Assembly: GCA_002365735.1 (NCBI GenBank)
Contig: DEZY01000156.1
Location: 10,655 to 23,745, forward strand
DNA length: 13,091 nt
Direction: 5' to 3'
Source of the DNA: Actinobacteria bacterium UBA3120
GTDB taxonomy: Bacteria > Actinomycetota > Actinomycetes > S36-B12
Positions 1-8,415 of the stretch are shown piece after piece. The position numbers and the translations under genes were made by a program. The notes under the pieces were generated by a model. The model had not been told where the DNA came from and ran no database searches. It saw only the letters and a list, made by a program, of their open reading frames with translations. How positions within the stretch are numbered: the stretch's first letter is position 1; each line of letters begins with the position of its first letter.

Positions 1-255
1 CCGGAAGTCAGTAACTCCCAAGATCGCCATGGCCTCGGTCAGCTCAGCGATCCGATGCTCCCCCAGCAAATCATCGTGATCAGCTGCCAAGTGCGCTAAC
101 TCGGGGATGAGGACTTCTCCCTCTTCACCAAGGGTGCAGGTCACCAAGGTCACCGAGGCGCCCTCGGCAACATATTTCGCCATAGTTGCCCCCGTGCCAA
201 TTGACTCGTCGTCAGGGTGGGCATGGACAATCAAAAGTCGCGCATCAGAAGTCAC
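1..255 (-). CDS. mshB: MshB, mycothiol-pathway GlcNAc-Ins deacetylase (N-terminal part)
   Basis: This is the N-terminal 85 codons of a zinc-dependent LmbE/PIG-L-family deacetylase, and the rest lies beyond the left edge of the window. MshB removes the acetyl group from GlcNAc-inositol in the synthesis of mycothiol, the actinobacterial substitute for glutathione. The sequence shows the metal-binding motif HAHPDDE at residues 11-17, with His13 and Asp16 at the same positions as two of the zinc ligands of M. tuberculosis MshB, followed by GTGATMAKY and [10 protein letters not shown]. The GTG start is chosen because an in-frame TAA lies just upstream and a TAACCT box ends 6 bases before it. The paralogue Mca (mycothiol conjugate amidase) is the main alternative, but the text after the metal motif reads more like MshB. 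The gene is divergent from the peptidase gene, 43 bp away. Confidence 0.85.
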   Translation of the reverse strand, partial: MTSDARLLIVHAHPDDESIGTGATMAKYVAEGASVTLVTCTLGEEGEVLIPELAHLAADHDDLLGEHRIAELTEAMAILGVTDFR

Positions 256-261
256 CGGGCT

Positions 262-267
262 AGGTTA
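262..267 (-). promoter_or_regulatory. -10 box TAACCT of mshB (leaderless)
   Basis: TAACCT on the minus strand ends 6 bases before the GTG start of mshB, so transcription should begin at or next to the start codon. No Shine-Dalgarno sequence could fit in that space. Confidence 0.6.
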
Positions 268-286
268 CCGGCCACATGAACTAGGG

Positions 287-292
287 CATGAT
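287..292 (+). promoter_or_regulatory. -10 box CATGAT of the S9B peptidase (leaderless)
   Basis: CATGAT ends 6 bases before the ATG at 299. The first base departs from TAnnnT, but A2, A5 and T6 match the -10 consensus. Its expected -35 position (about 264-269) falls on the mshB -10 box, so the two promoters overlap. Confidence 0.5.
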
Positions 293-298
293 TCGCAC

Positions 299-2392
299 AT
301 GAGTGAATCATTTCCCCGGCAGAAGGCAGCAACCCGCAGTTTCCGCCTCGGAGTGCCTCGAAACTTCTCCATTAAACCTAGCGGCGACCTGATCCTGTTC
401 CTACGAACAGCGAGCGGCCGGGCCCCTACTACCGATATTTGGTTGGCTGAAAAAACAGACTCCGGATGGGTTGAACGATGCCTGGTCGAATCAGCATCGC
501 TATCGATGGGTGGGGAGATCCCGGCCGAGGAGCTTGCTCGCAGGGAGCGGATGAGAGAAGTAACTCAAGGGGTAACCGCCTATTCAACCGACCAAGAATT
601 CACGAAAATTACTTATGCCCTCGATGGGAAACTCTTCGTGCACAGCTTGCCACAAAGATTCGGTGAGGCCGTGGCGCTCCCAACGGCCATTGATACCGGT
701 GGCGGGTGCATCGACCCAAGACTCAGCCCCGACGGGGGCCACATCGCATTTGTTCACGCCGAGTCGCTGTTCACCGTTGGCACTCACTCTCAACAGGTGA
801 CTCGACTTTGCGGTCCGGCAGAAGCCGAGGAAAACGTATTCTGGGGACTCGCCGATTTTGCAGCAGCCGAAGAATTCGAGCGCGTCCGCGGCTACTGGTG
901 GGCGTCAGACTCAAGGAGCCTACTTGTAGAGCGGGTTGATGAAACGCCGGTCGACCTCGCGTGGATCACGGATCCGGCACACCCGCTCAAGCCAGCGCGT
1001 GAACACCGTTACCCATTCGCGGGAACACCCAATGCGGAAGTCTCACTGCATCGCGTCACGCTCGCCGGTGATATTAATGAAATTCTGTGGGACAAAAACA
1101 CGCATCCCTATCTGGTGACTGTGAACCCACGAGGCTCCGCGCCTACTTTCAGTGTGCTGTCGCGGAATCAACAAAGCCTGGAGATATTTCGATTAAACGA
1201 ATTAACACCAACATCAATTCAGATCAGGAATGAAGGGCCATGGCACACGGTCGCCCATGGAGTACCAACACTCAATGACGCCGATCAACTCATTGAGATC
1301 CGCCCACTCGACAACTTATTTCGTCTCTGTGTTGATGGAGAAGCAGTGAGCCCGAAAGGCCTTCAGGTCGGGGGCGTGCTGATGTTCGACGGCGACATCA
1401 CTTACGTCGCGCAAAGTGAGACCACCAATCAACACATTTACTCGCTAGGAAAAGGGCAACTTTCCGCCCCCAAAAAAGTCCAGTCTGTGAACTCTGGAGT
1501 GCGCAAAGGTGACCTCCTCCTATTAGCCCACACCGATTTCGAGCATACCAAAGCCACGTACTCGCTTTACAATGTCAACGACCTTGGGACACCCGAACAT
1601 GTCTTTACCAACAATGCGGAATCACCCGTCGTGACTCCCACCGTCACCGTCGTAGCCACGGGTCAACACAATCTCAAGAGCGCAATTATTTGGCCGGAGA
1701 ATCACCGGCAGGGAACCAAAGTCCCAGTGATCTGCGCCCCCTATGGCGGCCCGCACCACGCACGAGTAGTCGCATCGGGTCTCTCTTTTTGCTCAGACCA
1801 GTGGCTCGCCAACCAAGGTTTTGCGGTGATCGTCACTGACAATCGCGGAACTCCTGGGCACGGACCGGATTTTGAGTACAGCATTGCGACCGACTTGGCG
1901 AAAAAAGTCGTTCACGACCAAGTAGAGGCATTAACCGAGCTCGGTGCCGCACACCCGGATCTTGATCTCACCCGCGTGGGTATTCATGGTTGGTCATTCG
2001 GTGGATACCTGGCGGCACTGGCAATAATTGAACGACCAGACATCTTCCACGTGGGCATTGCCGGCGCTCCGGTTACCGACTGGGCGCTCTATGACACTGC
2101 TTACACCGAGCGCTATCTCGGTTTGCCCGCTGAAAACCTCGGGGGTTATCAGGAAGCTTCACTGTTAACCCGGGCGCACAAATTGGAACGACCCCTCCTA
2201 ATTATTCATGGTCTCGCCGACGACAACGTTCTCGTGGCACATTCACTTCAGCTCTCAAGCGCACTGCTAGCCGCGGGCAAAACCCACTCGGTACTGCCAC
2301 TTTCCGGTGTCACCCATATGACCTCACAAGAGATCGTGGCCGAAAACTTAATGTTGACAGAGCTCGATTTTTTTTATGAACACCTGCGGTGA
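299..2392 (+). CDS. S9B-family serine peptidase (dipeptidyl-peptidase IV-like)
   Basis: A 697-residue prolyl-oligopeptidase-superfamily enzyme with an N-terminal beta-propeller region (about residues 1-430) and a C-terminal alpha/beta-hydrolase domain. The catalytic triad is visible: Ser566 in GWSFGG, Asp641 in HGLADDN and His673 in GVTHM. The AAEEFER motif with Glu191-Glu192 matches the double-Glu motif by which DPP IV-type enzymes hold the free N-terminus of their substrate, so release of N-terminal dipeptides is the likely activity. There is no signal peptide or membrane segment, so it is probably cytoplasmic. The frame is open upstream to 107, but the text before 299 is antisense to mshB and has no homology. 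The ATG at 299 gives the usual SFPRQ...TRSFRLGVPR start and has a -10 box 6 bases upstream. The exact specificity (X-Pro dipeptidase or acylaminoacyl type) cannot be read with certainty. Confidence 0.88.
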   Translation: MSESFPRQKAATRSFRLGVPRNFSIKPSGDLILFLRTASGRAPTTDIWLAEKTDSGWVERCLVESASLSMGGEIPAEELARRERMREVTQGVTAYSTDQEFTKITYALDGKLFVHSLPQRFGEAVALPTAIDTGGGCIDPRLSPDGGHIAFVHAESLFTVGTHSQQVTRLCGPAEAEENVFWGLADFAAAEEFERVRGYWWASDSRSLLVERVDETPVDLAWITDPAHPLKPAREHRYPFAGTPNAEVSLHRVTLAGDINEILWDKNTHPYLVTVNPRGSAPTFSVLSRNQQSLEIFRLNELTPTSIQIRNEGPWHTVAHGVPTLNDADQLIEIRPLDNLFRLCVDGEAVSPKGLQVGGVLMFDGDITYVAQSETTNQHIYSLGKGQLSAPKKVQSVNSGVRKGDLLLLAHTDFEHTKATYSLYNVNDLGTPEHVFTNNAESPVVTPTVTVVATGQHNLKSAIIWPENHRQGTKVPVICAPYGGPHHARVVASGLSFCSDQWLANQGFAVIVTDNRGTPGHGPDFEYSIATDLAKKVVHDQVEALTELGAAHPDLDLTRVGIHGWSFGGYLAALAIIERPDIFHVGIAGAPVTDWALYDTAYTERYLGLPAENLGGYQEASLLTRAHKLERPLLIIHGLADDNVLVAHSLQLSSALLAAGKTHSVLPLSGVTHMTSQEIVAENLMLTELDFFYEHLR

Positions 2393-2394
2393 TG

Positions 2395-2416
2395 AAAAAA
2401 CTCTGGCCACCGGAGT
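2395..2416 (-). terminator. Possible hairpin terminator between peptidase and typA
   Basis: On the minus strand the inverted repeat CTCCGG-TGG-CCAGAG is flanked by an extra A-T pair and followed directly by six T residues, as in a rho-independent terminator for typA. One C-A mismatch interrupts the stem on that strand. On the plus strand the same position is a G-U wobble, so the stem is better but lacks a good U tract. It occupies nearly all of the 29-bp convergent gap. Confidence 0.45.
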
Positions 2417-2421
2417 AGTTA

Positions 2422-4281
2422 CTACGCCTTGGCCTTTCGACCAGAACGTTGGCGCTCACCAGCGTCAAGGATCACTTTGCGGATCCGGACCGCTGCCGGG
2501 GCGACCTCAACACATTCGTCCTCACGGCAGAACTCAAGTGCCTGCTCCAGTGAGAGTTGCTTGTGGGGAATGAGAGGAACCAAGACGTCTGCTGAAGACT
2601 GACGCATATTGGTCAGTTTCTTTTCCTTGGTGGGGTTAACGTCCATATCATCACTGCGCGAGTTCTCTCCCACGACCATGCCTTCATAGACCTCCGTGCC
2701 TGGCCCAACAAACAGGGTTCCGCGCTCTTGAAGGTTTGCCAAGGCAAATCCCGTGGTGGGTCCGGTTCGGTCAGCGACAAGCGCGCCGGTTGGGCGGGTA
2801 CGTAATTCACCAAACCATGGCTCGTATTTGTCAAAGACATGGTGTAGCAGTCCGGTTCCGCGGGTTTCGGTAAGGAATTCGGTCCGGAAGCCAATTAAGC
2901 CTCGGGCCGGAACGAGGTAGTCCATGCGAACCCAGCCGGTTCCGTGATTGATCATTTGCTCCATGCGGCCCTTGCGCAGAGCCATCAGCTGTGTGACGAC
3001 ACCCAAATAGTCCTCGGGGATATCAACCGAGAGGCGCTCAACCGGTTCGTGAAGCTTGCCATCAATGACTCGGGTGACCACCTGGGGCTTCCCCACGGTT
3101 AATTCAAAGCCTTCCCGCTTCATCATTTCAACCAAAATTGCCAGCTGGAGTTCACCACGACCTTGTACTTCCCACGTATCCGGGCGTTCCGTGGGAAGCA
3201 CTCGAATCGACACGTTACCGATCGTCTCATCCTGCAAACGCTCTTTGACCATGTTGGCGGTCAGCTTCGTTCCCCCACTGCGACCAGCCACGGGTGATGT
3301 ATTAATTCCGAATGTCATGGAAATCGAGGGTTCATCAACAGTGATCACGGGCAAAGCAACGGGATTCTCCGGGTCAGCCAGCGTGTCGCCAATTGTGATT
3401 CCGGGGAAACCGGCGACCGCGATGATGTCACCAGGTCCGGCACTGTCCGCTGGGACACGACTCAATGCCTCGGTCATGAGGAGTTCAACAACCTTCATCC
3501 GGACCGTCGTTCCATCGCCTTGCATCCAGGCAACCTGCTGGCCCTTGGTGATCGTGCCCTGATGAACGCGGCACAGTGCCAAGCGACCCAAATATGGGGA
3601 TGCGTCAAGGTTGGTTACGTGCGCCTGCAGTGGTGCGCCTTCGGTGTAAGTCGGAGCCGGCACTGTCTCGATGAGAGTCTTGAACAACGGCTCAAGGTTT
3701 TCTTCCTCTGGCATCCCACCGTCCGAGGTACGAGTTAAGGAAGCACGACCCGCTTTCGCGCTGGTGTACACAATGGGAAAGTCGATCTGAATTTCATTCG
3801 CATCAAGGTCAAGAAAGAGTTCATAGGTTTCGTCTACGACTTCGGCGATCCGCGAGTCTGGTCGGTCTACCTTATTAATGACAAGCACTACCGGAAGGTT
3901 CTTCTGGAGTGCCTTACGCAGGACGAATCGGGTTTGTGGGAGGGGGCCCTCTGAAGCATCGACCAGCAACACCACGCCGTCGACCATTTCCAGTCCACGC
4001 TCCACCTCGCCACCGAAGTCAGCGTGACCCGGTGTGTCAATAATGTTAAAGGTAATTCCCTCTGGGGCAGATGGACCGCTGTAACGAACAGAAGTGTTCT
4101 TGGCCAGAATCGTGATCCCTTTTTCGCGCTCAAGATCCATGGAGTCCATGACTCGCTCGTTTACATCCTGGTTCTCGCGGAATGCACCGGACTGCCAGAG
4201 CATGGCATCCACGAGGGTGGTTTTGCCATGGTCAACGTGGGCAATGATGGCAACATTGCGTAAATCTGAGCGTAAAGTCAC
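2422..4281 (-). CDS. typA: TypA/BipA ribosome-associated translational GTPase
   Basis: A 619-residue GTPase of the EF-G-like family. TypA/BipA binds the ribosome and is needed for ribosome assembly and growth under stress or low temperature in several bacteria. The G motifs are intact: AHVDHGKT at 14-21, the switch-I threonine in GITI at 55-58, DTPGH at 82-86 and NKVD at 136-139. The later text ([18 protein letters not shown], then NMRQSSADV near the C-terminus) is typical of TypA and separates it from EF-G and LepA. The frame extends upstream to 4305, but a GTG at 4281 gives the family's usual start ([11 protein letters not shown]) and has a TATTCT box 6 bases before it. The extra eight residues of the longer version have no homology. 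The gene is convergent with the peptidase and divergent from the ACT-GNAT gene. Confidence 0.95.
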   Translation of the reverse strand: MTLRSDLRNVAIIAHVDHGKTTLVDAMLWQSGAFRENQDVNERVMDSMDLEREKGITILAKNTSVRYSGPSAPEGITFNIIDTPGHADFGGEVERGLEMVDGVVLLVDASEGPLPQTRFVLRKALQKNLPVVLVINKVDRPDSRIAEVVDETYELFLDLDANEIQIDFPIVYTSAKAGRASLTRTSDGGMPEEENLEPLFKTLIETVPAPTYTEGAPLQAHVTNLDASPYLGRLALCRVHQGTITKGQQVAWMQGDGTTVRMKVVELLMTEALSRVPADSAGPGDIIAVAGFPGITIGDTLADPENPVALPVITVDEPSISMTFGINTSPVAGRSGGTKLTANMVKERLQDETIGNVSIRVLPTERPDTWEVQGRGELQLAILVEMMKREGFELTVGKPQVVTRVIDGKLHEPVERLSVDIPEDYLGVVTQLMALRKGRMEQMINHGTGWVRMDYLVPARGLIGFRTEFLTETRGTGLLHHVFDKYEPWFGELRTRPTGALVADRTGPTTGFALANLQERGTLFVGPGTEVYEGMVVGENSRSDDMDVNPTKEKKLTNMRQSSADVLVPLIPHKQLSLEQALEFCREDECVEVAPAAVRIRKVILDAGERQRSGRKAKA

Positions 4282-4287
4282 CTGCGA

Positions 4288-4293
4288 AGAATA
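4288..4293 (-). promoter_or_regulatory. -10 box TATTCT of typA (leaderless)
   Basis: TATTCT on the minus strand ends 6 bases before the GTG at 4281. It supports that GTG over the upstream ATG at 4305, which would lie upstream of the inferred transcription start. Confidence 0.6.
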
Positions 4294-4333
4294 GGCCTTT
4301 ATCACATTTTCATTTCACATGGGTGGCAAACGC

Positions 4334-4339
4334 TACAGT
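4334..4339 (+). promoter_or_regulatory. -10 box TACAGT of the ACT-GNAT gene (leaderless)
   Basis: TACAGT ends 5 bases before the ATG at 4345. With a 17-bp spacer its -35 would sit at 4311-4316, the same bases predicted for the -35 of divergent typA. Confidence 0.55.
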
Positions 4340-4344
4340 TCGGC

Positions 4345-5235
4345 ATGCTTTTGATCCGACAGCCCCGCACCCACTCGGTGCTCAAACTCGATTCTGAAGG
4401 CCCGAATCCTGTAATTCCTGCGGATACGGACTTCTGGTCGATCACTAAAACCTACGACGAACTTTCCCTGGTCTGCGTTACCGGTGAGGCACCAAAAGTT
4501 GGCGTCATGGAGCGCTCGGATAATTGGTGCGCGTTTCAAGTGGCCGGAACTATGGAGTTCACGCTTACCGGGGTCGTCGCCCAAATCTCGCAAGTTCTCG
4601 CCGATGCACACCTGGGCATCTTTGTTGTGAGCACATTTGACACCGACTTCATTCTCGTCGCTTCACATGACGCGGACGCCGCAGTCGACAAGTGGCGCGA
4701 AGTGGGTATCGAAGTCGTTGAACCACTCCACCAGACAACTCGGCTGGACTTCATTGATTTTAATTATGAACTAGAAGACATCGCCCATAACAATCGTCAG
4801 GGTAAGACCTGGGTTGACGACTACCCCACCAAAGGCGACACCATGATTGCGAACCTTTCGTTAACTGCTCAGCTTGATTCTTCACAAGAAGTCCCCATGC
4901 TTTTTGCATTGCGATCACGATCAACTGGACTAGCAATCGGCAGCATTGGCTTTAGGGGCGAGCACATTGACGCTGCTATTCATGCAAGAGAGATTGGTTA
5001 CGAGTTGGTAGAGAGCCAGCGCCTAAAAGGGCTCGGAACTGAGGCGATCGCAGGTCTAATAGAAATCGCGCGCACACGAGGAGTAAAGCATCTATGTGCC
5101 AAAACTGATCCACTCAATATCCCGAGTCAAAAAGCTCTTGCACGAAATGGTTTTGTTGAGCTCCCAGGGACCGGTGCGGAAATCATGTGGGAATTTTCAA
5201 TCCCAGATAAACTTGTGGGCCAATTGGCTGAGTAA
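4345..5235 (+). CDS. ACT domain-GNAT acetyltransferase fusion protein
   Basis: A 296-residue two-domain protein. Residues about 1-125 match the CASTOR-type ACT domain (ACT_7), with SITKTYDELSLVC at 32-44, GTMEFTLTGV at 68-77 and STFDTDFILV at 96-105. These small domains usually bind amino acids. Residues about 150-290 match a RimJ/RimL-type GNAT acetyltransferase: YPTKGD at 160-165, the acetyl-CoA loop R226-L-K-G229-L-G231, and DPLNIPSQKALARNGF at 255-270, which is the usual Asn...Ser element before the last strand. Amino-acid-regulated ACT-GNAT protein lysine acetyltransferases are known in actinobacteria, so an amino-acid-controlled acetyltransferase is a reasonable inference, but the acceptor substrate is unknown. 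The stop codon is part of the next gene's -10 box, and the start codon of that gene, for a cysteine-synthase homologue, follows after 9 bp. Confidence 0.8.
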   Translation: MLLIRQPRTHSVLKLDSEGPNPVIPADTDFWSITKTYDELSLVCVTGEAPKVGVMERSDNWCAFQVAGTMEFTLTGVVAQISQVLADAHLGIFVVSTFDTDFILVASHDADAAVDKWREVGIEVVEPLHQTTRLDFIDFNYELEDIAHNNRQGKTWVDDYPTKGDTMIANLSLTAQLDSSQEVPMLFALRSRSTGLAIGSIGFRGEHIDAAIHAREIGYELVESQRLKGLGTEAIAGLIEIARTRGVKHLCAKTDPLNIPSQKALARNGFVELPGTGAEIMWEFSIPDKLVGQLAE

Positions 5236-5238
5236 CCT
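5233..5238 (+). promoter_or_regulatory. -10 box TAACCT of the PLP enzyme, overlapping a stop codon
   Basis: TAACCT ends 6 bases before the ATG at 5245. Its first three bases are the TAA stop of the ACT-GNAT gene, so the downstream gene appears to have its own promoter inside the end of the upstream one. Confidence 0.55.
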
Positions 5239-5244
5239 TGGACT

Positions 5245-6186
5245 ATGAGCACCCATGTTTTTGGTAGCGTATTGGATTCAATTGGAAACACTCCCCTTAT
5301 TCATCTCGGGCAAATGTCACCTGTCGGCGGTGCGGCGATCTACCTGAAACTCGAATACATGAACCCCACCGGTTCTAAGAAGGACCGCATGGCTCTGGCA
5401 ATGATTGAAGGGGCCGAGGAACGAGGCCACCTGACACCTGGAATGAGCGTCGTCGAATACTCCGGAGGAAGTACTGGCACCGCGTTGGCATTAATTTGCA
5501 GTGTAAAAGGGTATCGATTTCGCTTGGTGACCTCGGATGCTTTTTCCCGGGAGAAGATCCACATGATGCGCGCACTTGGTGCCGAACTGGAAATCATTGA
5601 AGCCTTTGACGGGGGGATCACCGGAGCCTTGATCCAAGCCATGGTGGATCGGGCAGCTGAGATCGCGCAGGAACCAGGAACTTTCTACACCGATCAACTG
5701 AACAACCCTGACATGCTCAAGGGGTTCGAGAAACTCGGAACAGAATTCCTCGAGGCGCTCGGCGCAGATGGGATTACGGCCATGTGTGACACAGTGGGTA
5801 CCGCAGGCACATTAATGGGGGCGTCGCAAGCCTTTCGCAAAGCTGGGGCTCAGGTTGAATTGATTGCACTTGAACCCGCGTCTTCTCCGATTCTTAGCAG
5901 TGGCGTAAAGGGATCCCATCGGGTTGAAGGCGTCGGATTGGGCTTCGTCCCCGCACAACTTGACCCAAAAAATTACGACCGGGTCATGACAATTGACGAG
6001 GAAACAGCTCGGGAAACCTCCCGCGAACTTGCCCGTAAAGAGGGAATATTTGCCGGAACGTCCACCGGTATGAACGTAGCCGGCGCAATTGCAATTGCTC
6101 AGGAACTGGGACCAAACGACACCGTGGTCGCAGTTGCCTGTGACACCGGGATCAAATATCTCAGTGAAGGTTTATTTGACGCCTAA
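5245..6186 (+). CDS. Cysteine-synthase-family PLP-dependent enzyme (divergent clade)
   Basis: A 313-residue fold-type II PLP enzyme related to CysK, CysM and cystathionine beta-synthase. Lys46 in GSKKDR (43-48) is the expected Schiff-base lysine, GTAGT at 185-189 is the phosphate-binding loop, and GTSTG at 271-275 and DTG at 300-302 fit the C-terminal part. The substrate loop is unusual: YSGGSTG at 72-78 replaces the TSGNTG of standard cysteine synthases, so the asparagine is missing. As I recall, a sub-family with a [TY]SGGSTG-type loop exists and is annotated only as cysteine synthase family. O-acetylserine sulfhydrylase activity is therefore not assured, and a desulfhydrase or another beta-replacement is possible. 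Location directly after an ACT-GNAT gene hints at amino-acid-linked control. It is convergent with ychF, 19 bp apart, with no visible terminator. Confidence 0.82.
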   Translation: MSTHVFGSVLDSIGNTPLIHLGQMSPVGGAAIYLKLEYMNPTGSKKDRMALAMIEGAEERGHLTPGMSVVEYSGGSTGTALALICSVKGYRFRLVTSDAFSREKIHMMRALGAELEIIEAFDGGITGALIQAMVDRAAEIAQEPGTFYTDQLNNPDMLKGFEKLGTEFLEALGADGITAMCDTVGTAGTLMGASQAFRKAGAQVELIALEPASSPILSSGVKGSHRVEGVGLGFVPAQLDPKNYDRVMTIDEETARETSRELARKEGIFAGTSTGMNVAGAIAIAQELGPNDTVVAVACDTGIKYLSEGLFDA

Positions 6187-6205
6187 CGGACAAACAGACC
6201 GATGT

Positions 6206-7279
6206 TTACACGTTGAAGCGGAACTCCACCACGTCGCCATCGGCCATGATGTAGTCCTTGCCTTCCATGCGAACTTTGCCACGTGACTTTGCCTCACTCA
6301 TAGAACCGGCGCCCATCAGGTCGTCAAAAGATACAACTTCAGCTTTAATAAAGCCCTTTTGGAAGTCAGTATGGATGACACCAGCAGCTTCGGGGGCGGT
6401 TGCATTGCGAGGAATCGTCCAGGCACGCGCCTCTTTTGGCCCTGCCGTGAGATAGGTCTGAAGTCCGAGAGCATCAAAGCCCACCCGGGCTAACGCGTTA
6501 AGACCAGATTCGGTTTGCCCAACTGATTGAAGCAGTTCCAACGCTTCTTCATCAGAAATTTCAACTAATTCAGATTCAATTTTTGCATCCAAGAACACTA
6601 CCTCAGCGGGAGCGACGAGTTCCTTCATTTCATTCCGGAAATCACTATTGGACAGCTCTTCTTCGTCTGCGTTGACCACATACACAAATGGCTTGGCTGT
6701 GAGTAAGAAAAGTTCACGAATTGGTTCCGAATCAAATCTCGCGCTGAACAGAGTCTTGCCACTGTTGAGAATCTCTTGGGCTTTCTCTGCGGCCTCTAAA
6801 ACGATCGCCTTAGATTTATCGAGCCGCAATTCTTTTTCCAGTCGTGGAATCGCTTTTTCAAGAGTTTGCATGTCGGCCAAAATTAATTCGGTATTGATGG
6901 TTTCCATATCTTCTTTGGGAGAGACCCGGCCTTCGACATGGACAACGTCGTCATCAGTGAAAGCGCGCAGAACCTGACAGATCGCGTCAGACTCACGGAT
7001 ATTCGCAAGGAACTTGTTGCCGAGACCAGCACCTTCGGATGCGCCTTTCACAATTCCAGCAATATCAACGAACGTAACACTGGCCGGGATGATCTTCTCA
7101 GAACCGAACACTTTGGCTAAGTCATTAAGCCTGGAATCGGGCACGCCGACCACGCCCGTGTTGGGCTCGATAGTTGCGAAGGGGTAATTCGCGGCAAGGA
7201 CATCGTTCTTTGTCAATGCATTAAATAGGGTTGATTTGCCCACGTTGGGCAGGCCGACGATACCTAAAGTTAATCCCAC
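6206..7279 (-). CDS. ychF: YchF/OLA1-family redox-related P-loop ATPase
   Basis: A 357-residue Obg-related protein, the usual length for the family. YchF binds the ribosome and, unlike most Obg relatives, prefers ATP to GTP. The P-loop GLPNVGKS is at 9-16, DIAG at 72-75, and NADE at 203-206 takes the place of the guanine-specific NKxD. The C-terminal TGS domain ends in the family signature [11 protein letters not shown]. The frame is open far upstream (to 7498), but that part is antisense to rmuC and is not protein-like. Two GTG codons (7285 and 7279) fit the family start. The TAGACT box ends 7 bases before 7279 and only 1 before 7285, so 7279 is preferred. The neighbourhood of ychF with ispH and a DUF6542-like gene is conserved in actinobacteria. 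Confidence 0.94.
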   Translation of the reverse strand: MGLTLGIVGLPNVGKSTLFNALTKNDVLAANYPFATIEPNTGVVGVPDSRLNDLAKVFGSEKIIPASVTFVDIAGIVKGASEGAGLGNKFLANIRESDAICQVLRAFTDDDVVHVEGRVSPKEDMETINTELILADMQTLEKAIPRLEKELRLDKSKAIVLEAAEKAQEILNSGKTLFSARFDSEPIRELFLLTAKPFVYVVNADEEELSNSDFRNEMKELVAPAEVVFLDAKIESELVEISDEEALELLQSVGQTESGLNALARVGFDALGLQTYLTAGPKEARAWTIPRNATAPEAAGVIHTDFQKGFIKAEVVSFDDLMGAGSMSEAKSRGKVRMEGKDYIMADGDVVEFRFNV

Positions 7280-7286
7280 AGCCACG

Positions 7287-7292
7287 AGTCTA
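7287..7292 (-). promoter_or_regulatory. -10 box TAGACT of ychF (leaderless)
   Basis: TAGACT on the minus strand ends 7 bases before the GTG at 7279. It lies only 1 base before the alternative GTG at 7285, so it decides between the two starts. Confidence 0.5.
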
Positions 7293-7331
7293 GATTGAGC
7301 ATCAATCAACCTAAATGTCGGTCGTACATGC

Positions 7332-7337
7332 GAGTAT
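7332..7337 (+). promoter_or_regulatory. Weak -10 box GAGTAT of rmuC
   Basis: GAGTAT ends 6 bases before the GTG at 7344 and keeps A2, A5 and T6 of the -10 consensus. It is the weakest box in the window. The bases after it (CGGGGA) contain a purine-rich run, but it abuts the start codon too closely for a normal Shine-Dalgarno. Confidence 0.3.
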
Positions 7338-7343
7338 CGGGGA

Positions 7344-8414
7344 GTGGAATCAGTAGGACTAATTATCGTCGTAATTGCGCTCGTTTTTTTGGGTGTTGGG
7401 TGTGGATATTTCTTGGGAACCCGCAGCAATCGCTCCTCGGGTGTGCCAGAACTGGAATCAGGGTTAAATTCACTCTCTGATGCAATTGACCGGATCACCT
7501 CTTCGGTCTCAGCCCAGCAAATCTCGTCCGCACAGTCTTCGGCGGCGCTGCGCGCCGAGTTAACTCAATCACTTGCACATCAGTCTGAAAGCTTGCTTCG
7601 CTCGGTCTCGGAAGTTAAGACCCAAGCCCAGCAGCTCAGTTCTGTGCTCAGCCGCTCCGGTGCCCGCGGGCAGTGGGGCGAAATGGAACTCACCCGGTTA
7701 GTGGAGGCAGCCGGCATGATTAACCGGGTACATTTCCTTGACCAAAACACGATTGACGGTGCTGAGGGTCGTTTGCGACCGGACCTACAAGTCATGCTCT
7801 CCAATGGCCGGTGCATTTTAATTGATGCGAAGACCCCGATGGATTCATTCCTGCGGACGGCAGGAAACCAATCCGAGGAAAACATTGAAGTCCTCATGAA
7901 TGCACACGCTGAGGCCGTCATTCGACACATCGAGCAGCTTGGCCGAAAGGCGTACAGCTCCGAAGTTCGCGAGTCGGTGGATTTTGTGGTGATGTTTCTT
8001 CCCTCCGAGGCATTGCTCGAAGCAGCACTGAACCACCGGCCTGACCTACTTGACTTCGCATTTAGTCGCAGCATTGTCCCCGCCACACCCACCACTTTGT
8101 TTGCACTACTGCGCGCGGTTTCCCTGGGTTGGCAAAACAGTGACATGGTCGAGCAAGCCCAAGTCATTGTTCGGCTCTCCCAAGACATGTACACACGCCT
8201 TGACACTGTTCTCGCCCACTTTGCCAGCCTTGGCAAATCACTCGGGGCTGCCGTGAACCACTACAACGGTGCCGTGCGTTCAATTGAAACCAGACTTAGA
8301 CCTACTGGTCGGGCATTAACCGACCTAGGCGTTCGGGGCGTCAAAAACGAGAGCGAGCTCACGGCGACTCCAACCCTAGAAGTGTTCGCATCCGAACTCC
8401 CAGAATCGGATTAG
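7344..8414 (+). CDS. rmuC: RmuC-family DNA recombination protein
   Basis: A 356-residue RmuC protein. The family limits recombination at inverted repeats in E. coli and carries a predicted nuclease-like core, but its biochemical activity is little known. An N-terminal membrane segment (about 4-24) is followed by an alpha-helical, probably coiled-coil region (36-105), then the conserved core: RGQWGE at 108-113, GRLRPDLQV around 142-150 and DAK at 161-163. RPD...DAK matches the PD-(D/E)xK-like pattern of the family. The C-terminal third is again helical. The GTG start at 7344 places the hydrophobic segment at the extreme N-terminus, as is usual. The gene is divergent from ychF. Its TAG stop is one base away from the -10 box of the next gene. 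Confidence 0.9.
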   Translation: MESVGLIIVVIALVFLGVGCGYFLGTRSNRSSGVPELESGLNSLSDAIDRITSSVSAQQISSAQSSAALRAELTQSLAHQSESLLRSVSEVKTQAQQLSSVLSRSGARGQWGEMELTRLVEAAGMINRVHFLDQNTIDGAEGRLRPDLQVMLSNGRCILIDAKTPMDSFLRTAGNQSEENIEVLMNAHAEAVIRHIEQLGRKAYSSEVRESVDFVVMFLPSEALLEAALNHRPDLLDFAFSRSIVPATPTTLFALLRAVSLGWQNSDMVEQAQVIVRLSQDMYTRLDTVLAHFASLGKSLGAAVNHYNGAVRSIETRLRPTGRALTDLGVRGVKNESELTATPTLEVFASELPESD

Positions 8415-8415
8415 G

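Noticed and set aside
107..298. N-terminal extension of the peptidase frame (64 codons)
   Set aside because: It runs antisense through mshB, shows no homology, and skips the ATG that has a well-placed -10 box and the usual family N-terminus.
2368..2375. Run of eight T residues near the peptidase 3' end
   Set aside because: It could suggest slippage or a terminator, but the frame reads through to a normal family C-terminus and no stem precedes it.
3056..3562. 168-codon plus-strand open frame inside typA
   Set aside because: It is the reverse complement of the TypA middle domain and encodes nothing recognisable.
7280..7498. N-terminal extension of YchF to an upstream ATG
   Set aside because: This text is antisense to the rmuC N-terminus, and the P-loop of YchF proteins lies a few residues from the start.
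7580..8236. 218-codon minus-strand open frame
   Set aside because: It is a shadow of rmuC with low-complexity composition and no plausible promoter or ribosome site.
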